This document shows positions 1-10,665 of a stretch of DNA of 64,000 bases, in pieces. The notes under the pieces were generated by a model, which ran no database searches, was not told where the DNA came from, and saw only the letters and a program-made list of their open reading frames with translations. This DNA is from Nemertoderma westbladi (Eukaryota; Xenacoelomorpha; Nemertodermatida; Nemertodermatidae), in contig JAUCBJ010007809.1 in the NCBI GenBank assembly GCA_032718475.1, positions 1 through 64,000 of the forward strand, in the 5' to 3' direction. Positions within the stretch are counted from its first letter, which is position 1. Each line of letters opens with the position of its first letter. The translations under genes were made by a program, and so were the position numbers.

Positions 1-19
1 GCCAGACGGTCAACCAGAC

Positions 20-2173
20 ATGTTACTAGACAGCCAACCAGACATTTTGCCAGACATATCACAAAATGTTCCATCAGACGCTAGTAACACACTGACAAAC
101 AGTAAAGCCGCAGTTTCCCTATTGGAGCGGCCTTCTATTGACAAACAACCAGATACGTTACCAGACGTATCGCCAGACACATTACTAGACAGTCGACTAG
201 ACATTAGTAATGTATCGACTAACAATAAAGCCGCAGTTTCCCTATTGGAGCGGCCTTGTATTGACAAACTACCAATTTTGACACACTTGAGCAACCATAA
301 GCATGGTGAAACCTCATGTATTGCAGATGTGGGTAGTACCTACGCTAATGTAAATACAGGTGTTACTTTGCGCTCAAGAGACATACCGAACTTACAACCT
401 GTGGTGAGACCTGGGATTAATGTCGGCAGAAAATTAAGTTTTCCAAAACCTGCTGACCCCATAGAGTTCAAACCACCATTAACGATCGACTTACAAAGTA
501 CCGACAATCAAGGTAAGAAGACAAAGAAGGACAAATTACTTGTAGACCCGGACGGATCAACAGTCAACAAGGGAATACTTACCGGCGGACCCGTGGGCCC
601 TTCTAGTAATTCAAAACCTTCCAAAATTTCCATTGACTTACCTGATGACGTCACAAATACTTATGTCGACCGTATTGTAAACCTAACAGATTCTTGGTCA
701 AACGCTTGCCGAAAACTAGCGTGGATTGTACGTTTTGTACAATACGTTAAAGGCAAACGTGACTTTACACGTCGACTTACATTGGCTGAGATTGACAGGT
801 GTGAGATTAAATTAATTCGCCATTACCAACTGCGATATTTCGCGCGCGAATTCACATCTATAAATCAAGGTCAACCAATCAAGTCGTCACCAATACTGAG
901 TTGGAGTCCGATTATTTATAATGGCTTAATTTGTCATAAATCTCGGCTTCAAAACATTGACTTTAACACAAACTTTAGGTACCCAATAATAATACCGCAA
1001 CACCACGAACTACAACGTGCAATGATACTGGACGCACATTTACATCTGAAACACGCTGGAAGACACCACTGTCTTTCCTACTTACGTACTAGATTTGTAT
1101 TAATTAGACCCAGTAAAGCATTAAGTTCAGTGACACGTACGTGTATTATTTGTAAAAAGGTACATTCTAGAATAGGTACCCAAGAAATGAGTGAACTACC
1201 ACAAGCACGACTTCAAGCATTCAAACCACCTTTTACAGAGACTGGAATTGATTGCTTTGGTCCCATACATACGAAACGTGGACGTATACTAGTAAAACGC
1301 TGGGGACTGATTTTCACATGTATGTCCAGTAGGGCAGTTCACATCGAACGTGTGATGGATCTTTCCACCAACGCGTTTATACTAGCACTGCGGCGATTTA
1401 TCGCTAGACGCGGACTAGTAAAATGCTTGTACTCAGACCAAGGGACAAACTTTGTTGGTGCTCGGAATGAGATTGCTAGAGCCTTTAAGAAATTAGATCA
1501 TGATCAAATCTCGAACGAACTGCAACCTCACAAGATTGTTTGGAAGTTTAATCCTCCAGATAGTCCTTGGAGAGGCGGAGTCTGGGAGAGACTGATTAGA
1601 TCTATAAAGACAGCCATGGCAAAGGTCATTCCAGTAAACCACATATTAACAGACGACCAACTGACAACATTGTTTGTTGAAATCGAGGCAATACTAAATA
1701 CTAGACCAATAGTATTAGTACCCGATGACAAACAATCTCAGTTTGCTTTGACACCGGCACACCTGCTAATGCAGGCACCGACGACTTTGACACCGATTTC
1801 TATTCCAATAGAAAGCGACAGCTACGGTAGAAAAGCGTGGAAAATCACGCAACTACTAGCTAACAAATTCTGGGAAATATGGCAAAACCATTATTTGCCC
1901 TCTATTTCTGCCAGAACAACTTGGTACAATAACACCCGCGCATTAAAGCCGGGAGATCACGTGCTGTTGGCAGAAGTGAATCTAAAAAGACGCTTCTGGA
2001 TAACAGGTGTCATTTTAGCCACACATCCATCTATGGATGGAGTGACAAGAACTGTGACGGTACGAACAATTGACGGTCGTACAGTTGACAGACCGACTCA
2101 ACGTCTCGTACTTCTTGAAGAGACTCGTAACGAGTCTGGAGACTACAAATCTCCAACTAATACTAGTAAATAA
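20..2173 (+). CDS. BEL/Pao retrotransposon integrase region (element G)
   Basis: This is the C-terminal part of a BEL/Pao polyprotein, which inserts the cDNA into the genome. After a serine/proline-rich first ~210 residues comes the connector typical of BEL/Pao pol (around the residues SWSNACRKLAWIVRF), then an HHCC zinc domain ending in CIICKK (about 335-380). The integrase core follows, with first Asp in GIDCFGP (~410), second Asp in YSDQGTNFVGA (~472) and Glu in WERLIRS (~522), and then a BEL/Pao-type C-terminal domain. The frame may run in from upstream of the window, so the first ATG is only a nominal start. Reverse transcriptase and RNase H are not in view. The N-terminal part holds a tandem duplication around the peptide KAAVSLLERP. 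The family call is firm; whether the copy is intact cannot be judged. Confidence 0.88.
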   Translation: MLLDSQPDILPDISQNVPSDASNTLTNSKAAVSLLERPSIDKQPDTLPDVSPDTLLDSRLDISNVSTNNKAAVSLLERPCIDKLPILTHLSNHKHGETSCIADVGSTYANVNTGVTLRSRDIPNLQPVVRPGINVGRKLSFPKPADPIEFKPPLTIDLQSTDNQGKKTKKDKLLVDPDGSTVNKGILTGGPVGPSSNSKPSKISIDLPDDVTNTYVDRIVNLTDSWSNACRKLAWIVRFVQYVKGKRDFTRRLTLAEIDRCEIKLIRHYQLRYFAREFTSINQGQPIKSSPILSWSPIIYNGLICHKSRLQNIDFNTNFRYPIIIPQHHELQRAMILDAHLHLKHAGRHHCLSYLRTRFVLIRPSKALSSVTRTCIICKKVHSRIGTQEMSELPQARLQAFKPPFTETGIDCFGPIHTKRGRILVKRWGLIFTCMSSRAVHIERVMDLSTNAFILALRRFIARRGLVKCLYSDQGTNFVGARNEIARAFKKLDHDQISNELQPHKIVWKFNPPDSPWRGGVWERLIRSIKTAMAKVIPVNHILTDDQLTTLFVEIEAILNTRPIVLVPDDKQSQFALTPAHLLMQAPTTLTPISIPIESDSYGRKAWKITQLLANKFWEIWQNHYLPSISARTTWYNNTRALKPGDHVLLAEVNLKRRFWITGVILATHPSMDGVTRTVTVRTIDGRTVDRPTQRLVLLEETRNESGDYKSPTNTSK
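100..265 (+). repeat. 123-bp tandem duplication inside element G pol
   Basis: Near-identical stretches begin at about 106 and 229, each encoding the peptide KAAVSLLERP followed by an IDK motif. The period of ~123 bp is a multiple of three, so the reading frame is kept. The duplication lies in the low-complexity linker before the integrase zinc domain. Confidence 0.7.
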
Positions 2174-2728
2174 TTAGGAGTTTACAAATAGATTTCCACG
2201 TACCTGTACACTGTAGTAAAGACAGCGGTAGAATTCCATTGTCTTTATATGTGAACATTGAGGGTAGTACCCTTATGTGTCACATAGGAGCGGGATTTGT
2301 AGGTATAAGAAATGGAATTCTACTTGGAACTCACAATATTGAGACATTTTCGAAATTTTAGACAATCCATTTGGATTTGAAAAATTTTTAAAATTTTCTC
2401 CAGTGAATAGATTTCAGGGTACAGTCGGGTGGAACTTAAAATTAGAGAAACAAGAGAGGAAGACTTGCGAGCCTTTCTTAAAAATTTTAATTAAATTTTA
2501 CACGGTCTTGTTTCAATAAGTTACGTCAATAAATAGACTCCCCTATATTTATTACTAATTCTTGACTGCTTATTTTCTGATAATAGTTTGGGATCAAAAA
2601 GTGAGTATTTTAGACTCACGGCCAGTTTAGCCCAAATTCGTTTTTATTTCGGCAAAAAATTTTAGATAAGAAGCAGCGTGTCATTAAAGAAACCCTAGAT
2701 CTTAGGCTATGGGTAGGAGGTTAGAGCG
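2174..2728 (+). other. Spacer between pol and ORF3 of element G
   Basis: About 555 bp with no convincing coding capacity. It is AT-rich and contains one copy of the motif GGAAGACTTGCGAGCC at about 2459-2474, preceded by a purine-rich run. Two more copies lie after ORF3. It could be a noncoding internal region or the remains of an LTR; I cannot decide without the upstream flank. Confidence 0.4.
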
Positions 2729-4538
2729 TTGTCGAAGCCCAAAAGGCAGACGAAACTCTCACGTCTCCTCACAACTAACCACAAACTCTGTTGTATTCCC
2801 TCTAGTAGTAATGATTATGTAACTACACCTCTAATTATGGAGAAAGGGATACAAAGAGAGCCGAGATGGGGATATGATATCCAAGAGGAGGCGGCAGCTT
2901 CATTCGAACGATTTGGAGCAAAAGACTACACTATATTTGGTATAAAGGAATTATCAGAAAGTACAGCGAAGCTCGCAAAGACAGCAATGCCTTTACTCGA
3001 GCAGGATTTAGCATATTTCGAGACGTGTATCTTCGCTGTGCGGGATCTCTTATCGAAAGACCATCTATGTTTACATTGTTACCCTATGAAGGAGAACGTA
3101 TCGTGGAGATTACGGATGAATCACGGCAGACGCGTGCGCCTATCAGTCACCTTGGTGATGAATTCGAAGTAACTACTACGATCGCCGACGATCCTTTAGA
3201 GGAACTTCTTGAGATAGAAAGGAACCTCCCGAAGAAATCTCAGACGGAGATTCGACAACTTGAAGCAACAGATGCTATAGTTTGTATACAACCTTCAGAA
3301 ACCTACCAACCCATAGACCCAGATGATTACGATTATAGTATGGGAGGAAGCGCTCGACCGATTGGAGATCTTATATACGAACGAGTGTGGTACCCTGCCA
3401 ATACGATGTGTAGTAAATGTGGCGTCGCTGGACATCATATGACAAAGTGCAGTGGAAAGCACATTACTACGATTCAGCTAATCTGTGGATGGTGTGGGGA
3501 TCAAGGGTCTCATACCTTTTATACTTGCTGGAGATTTATGGCTCAATGTACTTACTGCAATATAAAAGGACATCGAGCATCTGAATGCCAACTAAGAGAC
3601 ATACCTTATGAACACGAATCTGTAAAACTCGTGAGGAAGTTATTTGATGAGTGGGAAGATTTAGCCGACGAACATGTATCAGCACAAAGAAGACGGTTTC
3701 CGATGAGAGCGCATCTCGGATTTTGGGCGGTAAATCCCCAGACGATGATGTCGGAAGGATATATCTCCGCTATGCCCCAATATGACGAACTTATCGAGGT
3801 TGTCGATATTTTGCCCCACGACAGCGGATTCCGAGTGGTGCGCGAGTATCTGTTACAAATTCACCCGGATAACAAAACACGTGGAATTTTCAGAAAGTCG
3901 TTAATCGGATTACGTATGGTGAATTCGATCGTTTCCGAACTGAAAAGCGGAACAAGGGAGCTTGGTTGACCGTCGCATGGGCGTACCGAGCCGCGTTTTA
4001 CCACAAACGTATACGAGCGAGCGTATTCGAGGAAGAAGAGGTCCTAGAGGCGACGAATATATCAGCCACTCCGGTTGCGCCGTCTGCACGTCACCCTCGG
4101 GAGGACGGACAGGGTAGGATCATACGGGTCCAGAAAGTGGGCCAACAATTGAAGAAAATTATTAATGTAGAAGAACGCAAGGGAGTTGAGCCGACTATTC
4201 GAGTTACTCGGGATACGGTATCACTTCCAAGAGAACCAGTAGGAGGATCGGGACATACACCAGCTGATCAACAGGGGGCGCAAGCTACTCTTGGGTCTGC
4301 GTCGTCCACTTCTCGCGCGTTCCCAGACGTTCTACCAACTGTAGTGACGACTGATCGGTCACGAGGAATCGGTCGAGGTTTTGGGATGCCAAATAGACGA
4401 ATTTGCGAGGAAATAGTCGCACCGTCTCTCAACGTCCCAAGTAAACCAGTGACTCGCCCCATTAGTCCCATATCGCGAGCAAAGTCACCTGTGCGCAGTT
4501 TTCGAGGACGCGGCAGGGCTCGATCCACTAAGCGATAA
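2729..4538 (+). pseudogene. ORF3 of element G: three-zinc-knuckle protein, frameshifted
   Basis: A retroelement protein of about 600 residues, now split over three frames (2729-3172, 3025-3969, 3966-4538). The middle segment has three zinc knuckles: CSKCGVAGHHMTKC, CGWCGDQGSHTFYTC (one residue longer before the His) and CTYCNIKGHRASEC. These are followed by a motif FDEWEDLADE and an arginine run. The last segment is basic with RG/RS-rich ends, as in nucleic-acid-binding tails. It lies downstream of integrase, where an env gene would sit, but I see no signal peptide or membrane segment. The knuckle triplet and the F-[DE]-EW-x-D motif match ORF3 of elements A, B and C. The alternative, a gag gene of a second unrelated insertion, is less likely because of that match. 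At least two frameshifts make this copy inactive. Confidence 0.6.
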
Positions 4539-5480
4539 AAGGGAGGGCAAGGGTGGACGGAAGACTCGTGAGCCTTTCTTATGATTTGTGATTTATTTTG
4601 AATTATATGTTTTATATTTAGAAAGTTTTGTATTCTGGACGAAAGACTCATATTTAGTAAAACTTATATTTAGTAAAACTTATATTTTATATTTGTGCTT
4701 ATTCCGAACTTATGCAATTTGTATTGTTCCGAATTTATGAAATTTAGAGTGTTTATATTTAGAAGGAACTTATATTTGAAAGATTTATGTTTCATATTTG
4801 AAGATGCAAAGGAGTTTATATTATTCTAAACTTATGCAGTTTATATCTATATTTAGTAAGACTTATATTTGTAAGAATTTATATTTTATATTTGTGATTA
4901 TTCCGAACTTATGCAATTTATATTATTCCGAACTTATGCAATTTATATTGTTCCGAATATTATGCGATTTATATTTTATAAGCAGTATTTGTATTTACAG
5001 TGAAATAGAAAGTTTTATAGATAGAAAATTTTGTGCTCAGAAAGACTCATATTTGTAATTATTCCAAACTTATGCAATCTACATTTAGGTACGAAAGTAT
5101 TTGTAATTACTTGAATTTATGCAATATTTGAGATGCAATAGTAGATGGAAGACTCGCGAGCCTTTCTTATTGTTTTCATTTATTTGTATTTGTAATTGTT
5201 TAAATTTATGCAATATTGAGATGCAATAGATTTATATTGGTGAATTTAATTTAGATTTATATTGTACTTACTTAGTAAAGCCTTAAATACGTAAAGTTTG
5301 AATTTGTAAGTATTTTGTATCGAATCATTACGTAGAAAGGAAGTATTGTTTGAAATTTAATTGTAAATATGTAAGTACGCCCTAAGTATTCTATAGTTTG
5401 ATTGATTATTGGTGAAAACCGTATATTTTATGCACGATAATATCCTGTTTTCATGGAGCGGTATAGAATTATATTCCCTA
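4539..5480. repeat. AT-rich 3' region of element G with 24-bp minisatellite
   Basis: Noncoding and strongly AT-rich. Between about 4700 and 5080 a unit close to TTCCGAACTTATGCAATTTA recurs with a ~24-bp spacing, imperfectly. Copies of the GGAAGACTCGYGAGCC motif lie at about 4559 (just after the ORF3 stop, preceded by a purine-rich run) and 5147. This is probably the 3' end or LTR of element G, but no LTR partner is in the window to prove it. Confidence 0.45.
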
Positions 5481-5589
5481 AATGCCGTGGATTTTCAAAA
5501 TTTTATTTTGTTCGGATTGGCTTTGTGGGGATTGCTTTGAGTTCTCATTCGTATTGGTTCTATCATTTGTGCATCTGTCGGTCAGGTGG

Positions 5590-5662
5590 TTCGGTGGCTC
5601 AGTTGGTGGAGCGTTGGAAATTGTATGTGTAGTGGGTATCGAGTTCGAGTCCTGGTGGGTGC
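5590..5662 (+). other. tRNA-like segment (tRNA pseudogene or SINE head)
   Basis: TGGCTCAGTTGGTGGAGC fits the RNA polymerase III A box and a D arm (GCTC paired with GAGC). GAGTTCGAGTCC 45 bases later fits the B box and T loop. The T stem and acceptor stem pair poorly and the anticodon arm is unconvincing, so this is not a functional tRNA gene. A tRNA-derived SINE head is the likeliest reading. No second copy was found in the window. Confidence 0.45.
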
Positions 5663-5830
5663 GGGTTGTTTTTTGTGCGGGGTTTCAGCTCGTTTGGGTT
5701 GGCCGCTGCGGGTTGGTTGCATTTATCTGTGCCGGTGGGGCTGTGGTTGTTTGATTGTAGCCAATGTCGTGCAAGTTATGTGTTGGCTGGACCGGTGGCT
5801 GTCTTTGGGGCCTTGTTGGAGCCTATGGAA

Positions 5831-5852
5831 CAATCGAGAATTTTCTCGATTG
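5831..5852. other. Perfect 10-bp inverted repeat
   Basis: CAATCGAGAA, two bases, then its exact reverse complement. It could form a hairpin or be a protein-binding palindrome. Nothing around it shows a role. Confidence 0.5.
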
Positions 5853-7084
5853 ATTGCGGCGCGGGTTTGGTATGTGGGGGTGCGATTTGTTCGTTAGTTA
5901 TTCACTCTACTTCACAGATTATCTTATCAATATTCTGTCGTGCTTAGTTTATTCTCAGATTACATTGTATTATAATTGTATCTTCTGTAATAAAGTCAGA
6001 AATACTAGTCACATCTCAGCCCTTTTCTACCTGTTTTACCATGGATTCACTACGGTGAACAAACTCAGGGACAGGATGGCCGGCTAGAGATCGGGCCGCA
6101 GCAATGAACGGGAACATCACGGGAATGTAGACGAGAGACAACCCGCAATACCATCTAGAGTTATTCGCCCATCGCCTGAAAGGTTAGACAGCGTTCGATC
6201 CTTGCTACCTAAGTATAAGACCAAAAGATCAAAAGGTAGACGTAGTGACACGCTGTAAGCCTAAAATTACATCATAGGGACTGTACTGTCTTGATTCAGG
6301 AAAACCCACAGTAGACCTTCACATTCCTACGGGGGGAGGGAGAGAGAGCAGATACTAGTACGCAGATAGGACGTAGGCACACCGGTACAAGGCATACACA
6401 TTGGTTAGGGTGCAGCAAACTATACGCTTAACTCTTGCTAAGTACAGGTGCGTGTGCGACTATTTGCAGTACGACAGTGTCCATTACATCAGAACTTGTA
6501 GGCTAGGGGGGTTGCTGTGTTTTCACCTGAATTGGGATTGTACCGTTCAGGCGGTAGGGCAGTTTACACTAGGCGCAAATAAATTGAGGCTATCAGGGAT
6601 ATACTAACATCTACCGTGTCCCCGCCAACGCCCTAATAGGAAGTTACCCGGACTACCTGGGTGACTAAAATTCTAGATAGGAGCCAGGATAGCTATTAGT
6701 ACCCGTACGCCTACAGTAGTAAACTAACACATCTCTTCTTAGTATCAGGGACCTGGTACCTAAAATTGCCGAATTCTGGGCGTAGTATTAACCTTATGCC
6801 TGAATTTGAGTCCTGGAAATACGCAAGAGGGGAAGGAACCTTATCATTCGTGAGTATTGGACCTACAAGTTACAAAATTAGAATATTCGTAAATGCACAC
6901 CGTACCCAGTAATTATATATGTGAAGGAGCAAAACTGTTTTGACCGTTCAGAATTAACACACGCGCGTTAGAAATTATTTACACCTCGAAATATATAAAA
7001 TTAACTTTGTCCGTACTGTGCTTTGCCCGCTAGTTAGACATCTCCAAATATCTGCCTCTGTACCTAGCTAGCGTCCCTTTGCCC

Positions 7085-7381
7085 AACCATATAAATCACA
7101 CCGCGGCAAAGTATACGAGCCTCTTAGTCCGTCAGTGAGTCAGCCTGATTTTAGGATTCGCTGCGCGGGATTTTGTTTTATCGAAGTTTGTCTGCTCGTA
7201 GACTGTTTTCTGCCTCACCGGTTATAAGAGATCGATACTGCAATATATTCGCTTACTTAGAGTTTACTGTTTTGGTGAGAAGGTCGGATTTATGATTTGA
7301 TTTACAAACTTTACAGTAGGATATTGCAGGTATTGTTACCGTCTTTTCGCATAGTAGGAATAGGCATATCTCTTCCAATAC
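7085..7381 (+). promoter_or_regulatory. LTR-like core promoter segment, copy 1
   Basis: Contains CATATAAATCACACCGCGGC (TATA-like) at about 7088, then a downstream stretch with AGGATTCGCTGCGCGGGATT. The same two motifs, in the same order and spacing, occur at 27011-27085. The segment ends with CA directly at the start of the satellite array. I infer the R/U5 side of an LTR; the 5' edge is not visible. Confidence 0.4.
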
Positions 7382-9775
7382 ATTTTGATAAATTATTGCT
7401 GAAAAACCCCAAGGATTTTGACATGGCTTTAATACTCATTATATCCATGAAATAGCTGAGAAATTTGAGGTGAATTATTGTATCACATATTAACTTTGGC
7501 TCCAGCCGCTTTGGCAATACGATGAAACTATAATAATTATTCTAGAACACAACAATATTAACAGGGAGATAGGCTACTTATCTCTTCACTCTGAGAGCCT
7601 CAAAAAGGGAGTGTTCCGACGCAATCAAAATTCATCCATCTCCAGGGGAAAGACGAAGCAAAGAACAGCTGATTACTTCTATTAATGTAAGGGTTACCTG
7701 CTCTTTTGACTTTCATTTAAGATTGTCTATCTCTTGGAGTGGGTTAGAAGTCATGAATATGAAAATCGATGTCGTTTTTTGTAAAAAATCAGAGGAGATT
7801 TTAATAAATTATTGCTGAAAAACACCTAGGATTTTGACAAGGATTTAATACTATTATATTCATGAACTAGCAGAGATATTTGATGTTAATTATTGCATTA
7901 CATATTAACTTCGGCTCCAGCCGCTTTGGCAATACGATGAAACTATAATAAATATTCTAGAACACAACAATATTAACAGGGAGATAGGCTACTTATCTCT
8001 TCAATCTGAGAGCCTCAAAAAGGGGGTGTTCTGACGCAATAAAATAACATCCATATCCATCGGAAAGACGAAGCAAAGAACAGCTGATTACTTCTATAAA
8101 TGTAAGTGTTACCTGCTCTTTTGACTTTCATTTTAGATTGTCTATCTCTTGGAGTGGGTTAGAAGTCATGAATATGAAAATCGATGTCGTTTTTTGTGAA
8201 AAATCAGAGGAGATTTTAATAAATTATTGCTGAAAAACACCAAGGATTTTGACAAGGATTTAATACTCATTATATTCATGAACTAGCTGAGATATTTGAG
8301 GTGAATTATTGCATTACATATTAACTTTGGCTCCAGCCGCTTTGGCAATACGATGAAACTATAATAAATATTCTAGAACACAACAATATTAACAGGGAGA
8401 TAGGCTACTTATCTCTTCACTCTGAGAGCCTCAAAAAGGGGGTGTTCCGACGCAATCAAAATTCATCCATCTCCAGGGGAAAGACGAAGCAAAGAACAGC
8501 TGATTACTTCGATAAATGAAAGTTTTACCTGTTCTTATGACTTTCGTTTAAGATTCTCTATCTCGTGGATTGGGTTAGAAGTTATAAATATGAAAATCGA
8601 TGTGGTTTTTGAAAAAAATCTGAGGATATTTTGATAAATTATTACTGAAAAACCCCAAGGATTTTGACATGGCTTTAATACTCATTATATCCATGAAATA
8701 GCTGAGAAATTTGAGGTGAATTATTGCATCACATATTAACTTCGGCACCAGCCGCTTTGGCAATACGATGAAACTATAATAATTATTCTAGAACACAACA
8801 ATATTAACAGGGAGATAGGCTACTTATCTCTTCACTCTGAGAGCCTCAAAAAGGGGGTGTTCAGACGCAATCAAATTTCATCCATCTCCTGTGGAAAGAC
8901 GAAGCAAATAACAGCTGATTACTTCTATAAATGAAAGTGTTACCTGTTCTTATGACTTTCGTTTAAGATTCTCTATCTCGTGGATTGGGTTAGAAGTTAT
9001 AAATATGAAAATCGATGTGGTTTTTGAAAAAAATCAGAGGACATTTTGATAAATTATTGCTGAAAAACCCCAAGGATTTTGACATGGCTTTAATACTCAT
9101 TATATCCATGAAATAGCTGAGAAATTTGAGGTGAATTATTGTATCACATATTAACTTCGGCTCCAGCCGCTTTGGCAATACGATGAAACTATAATAATTA
9201 TTCTAGAACACAACAATATTAACAGGGAGATAGGCTACTTATCTCTTCACTCTGAGAGCCTCAAAAAGGGGGTGTTCCGACGCAATCAAAATTCATCCAT
9301 CTCCAGGGGAAAGACGAAGCAAAGAACAGCTGATTACTTCTATAAATGTAAGTGTTACCTGTTCTTTTGACTTTCGTTTAAGATTCTCTATCTCATGGAG
9401 TGGGTTAGAAGTCATGAATATGAAAATCGATGTCGTTTTTTGTAAAAAATCAGAGGATATTTTGATAAACTATTGCTGAAAAACTCCAAGGATTTTGACA
9501 TGGCTTTAATACTCATTATATTCATGAAATAGCTGAGAAATTTGAGGTGAATTATTGTATCACATATTAACTTCGGCTCCAGCCGCTTTGGCAATACGAT
9601 GAAACTATAATAAATATTCTAGAACACAACAATATTAACAGGGAGATAGGCTACTTATCTCTTCACTCTTAGAGCCTCAAAAAGGGGGTGTTCCGACGCA
9701 ATCAAAATTCATCCATCTCCAGAGGAAAGGCGAAGCAAAGAATAGCTGATTACTTCTATAAATGTAAGTGTTACC
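7382..9775 (+). repeat. ~415-bp satellite array, plus orientation
   Basis: Almost six head-to-tail monomers. The landmark TTTGGCAATACGATGAAAC recurs at 7510, 7925, 8341, 8756, 9171 and 9587, giving a period of 415-416 bp. Each monomer carries TTCTAGAACACAACAATATT followed by a 6-bp hairpin (GAGATA, seven bases, TATCTC). Several monomers keep a 60-68-residue minus-strand ORF starting MPKRL, which is most likely incidental. The array ends abruptly against element D. Confidence 0.9.
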
Positions 9776-10665
9776 AGTTCCTTCTCCTTTCTCTTACTCT
9801 CTTTCTATTATTTTTATTATTTTTATTTTTTTTATATTTGTGTGGGAAGGGCGTCTCGCCCTCAATCCCACCCCCCTCAGTCCAACATTTGGATGACTAA
9901 ACACTAAGGTGCGCCCTCTAGTAGGCAACAACATCTATCAGCCCTTCTATGGATCTAACTCTTCCATCTTCGCCCCCTTTCAGTCCAACTTATTGGACCA
10001 GTCAGCGACCTAAGGGTGATTCTTCCAGCAGGCAACTCTCCCACTGCCCCCCTGTAGGTCTTCTAATTCTTCGCCCCACTCTCCTTGTCAATTCCAACTC
10101 TCTTGGAATTGACCTTCCCTTCTTTCCTGTCCTTAAATCTGGGAAGTGCTGCCTATTCTCTGTATTACTGATCTCCTCGTGGTCGTCCCCTGGCGGCAAA
10201 GTGCCACCTTTCAACTTGTCATTTGGCGGTATAATGCCACCCCTGATGTCATCCTGGCTCTTACATTCTACCTCTGCTGGCCTCCCCCTTAATATGTGCG
10301 CTGGCATTAAAGGCCTCGGTGACCCCCGTTTGTCCTTCGGTATACATGATGTCTGCCCATGTAATGCCCCCCCGCACTCCGCCTGTCCCGCGTGCGTGTG
10401 TAACTGTCTACTTTCCTGGCTCCTTTGTTACGTTTACTCATGGGCTTCTCTGCCCATGGTCTAATCCTCTCACATCCTCTCCCTTTCCATCTTGTCTTCT
10501 TACTCGACCTCCCTCTTTTCGATATCTCTCTCAATCGGACTGGCGTCTCCTTCAGATACTCTACCGGACACTCCCCCGGACTGTCCCCCGGACACTTCGC
10601 CGTCCACTCCTCCCCACCCTTACACCGATACTTGCCAGGAACATCCTTGTTCCATCCCATCGCCT
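9776..10665 (-). other. Unassigned 3' segment of element D
   Basis: Occupies the place where RT, RNase H and integrase should be. Minus-strand ORFs at 10684-10307 and 10307-10002 follow on from the protease frame but match nothing in elements A or B that I can see. The first has a short GKYRCKGGEEWTAKC stretch and is rich in Arg, Lys and Gly. It may be foreign sequence picked up during reverse transcription or a very diverged region. The conserved hairpin of the family lies at 9842-9871. Confidence 0.35.
9842..9871 (-). other. Conserved post-pol hairpin, element D copy
   Basis: A two-part stem: outer GTGGGA/TCCCAC and inner GGGCG/CGCCC with a 3-base loop. Identical stems occur at 36334-36363 (element A) and 48187-48216 (element B), each time just after the end of pol. 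Confidence 0.7.

Larger units (their letters stand above)
5481..7381. other. Unassigned region between element G and the first satellite array
   Basis: No coding sequence I can support; the short ORFs here have no recognisable domain. It holds the tRNA-like stretch at 5590-5662, a perfect 10-bp inverted repeat around 5831-5852 and, near its right end, an LTR-like TATA segment that matches one at 27011. Sequence between about 6000 and 6850 shows nothing I can name. Confidence 0.4.

Noticed and set aside
5482-6087. Overlapping plus-strand ORFs rich in Trp, Cys and Val
   Set aside because: Three frames are open at once over the GT-rich tRNA-like region. No start context or homology supports translation.
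7382-9775. Tandem gene family encoding the MPKRL peptide
   Set aside because: The ORF follows the satellite period exactly and is closed in some monomers, so satellite DNA explains it without a gene.
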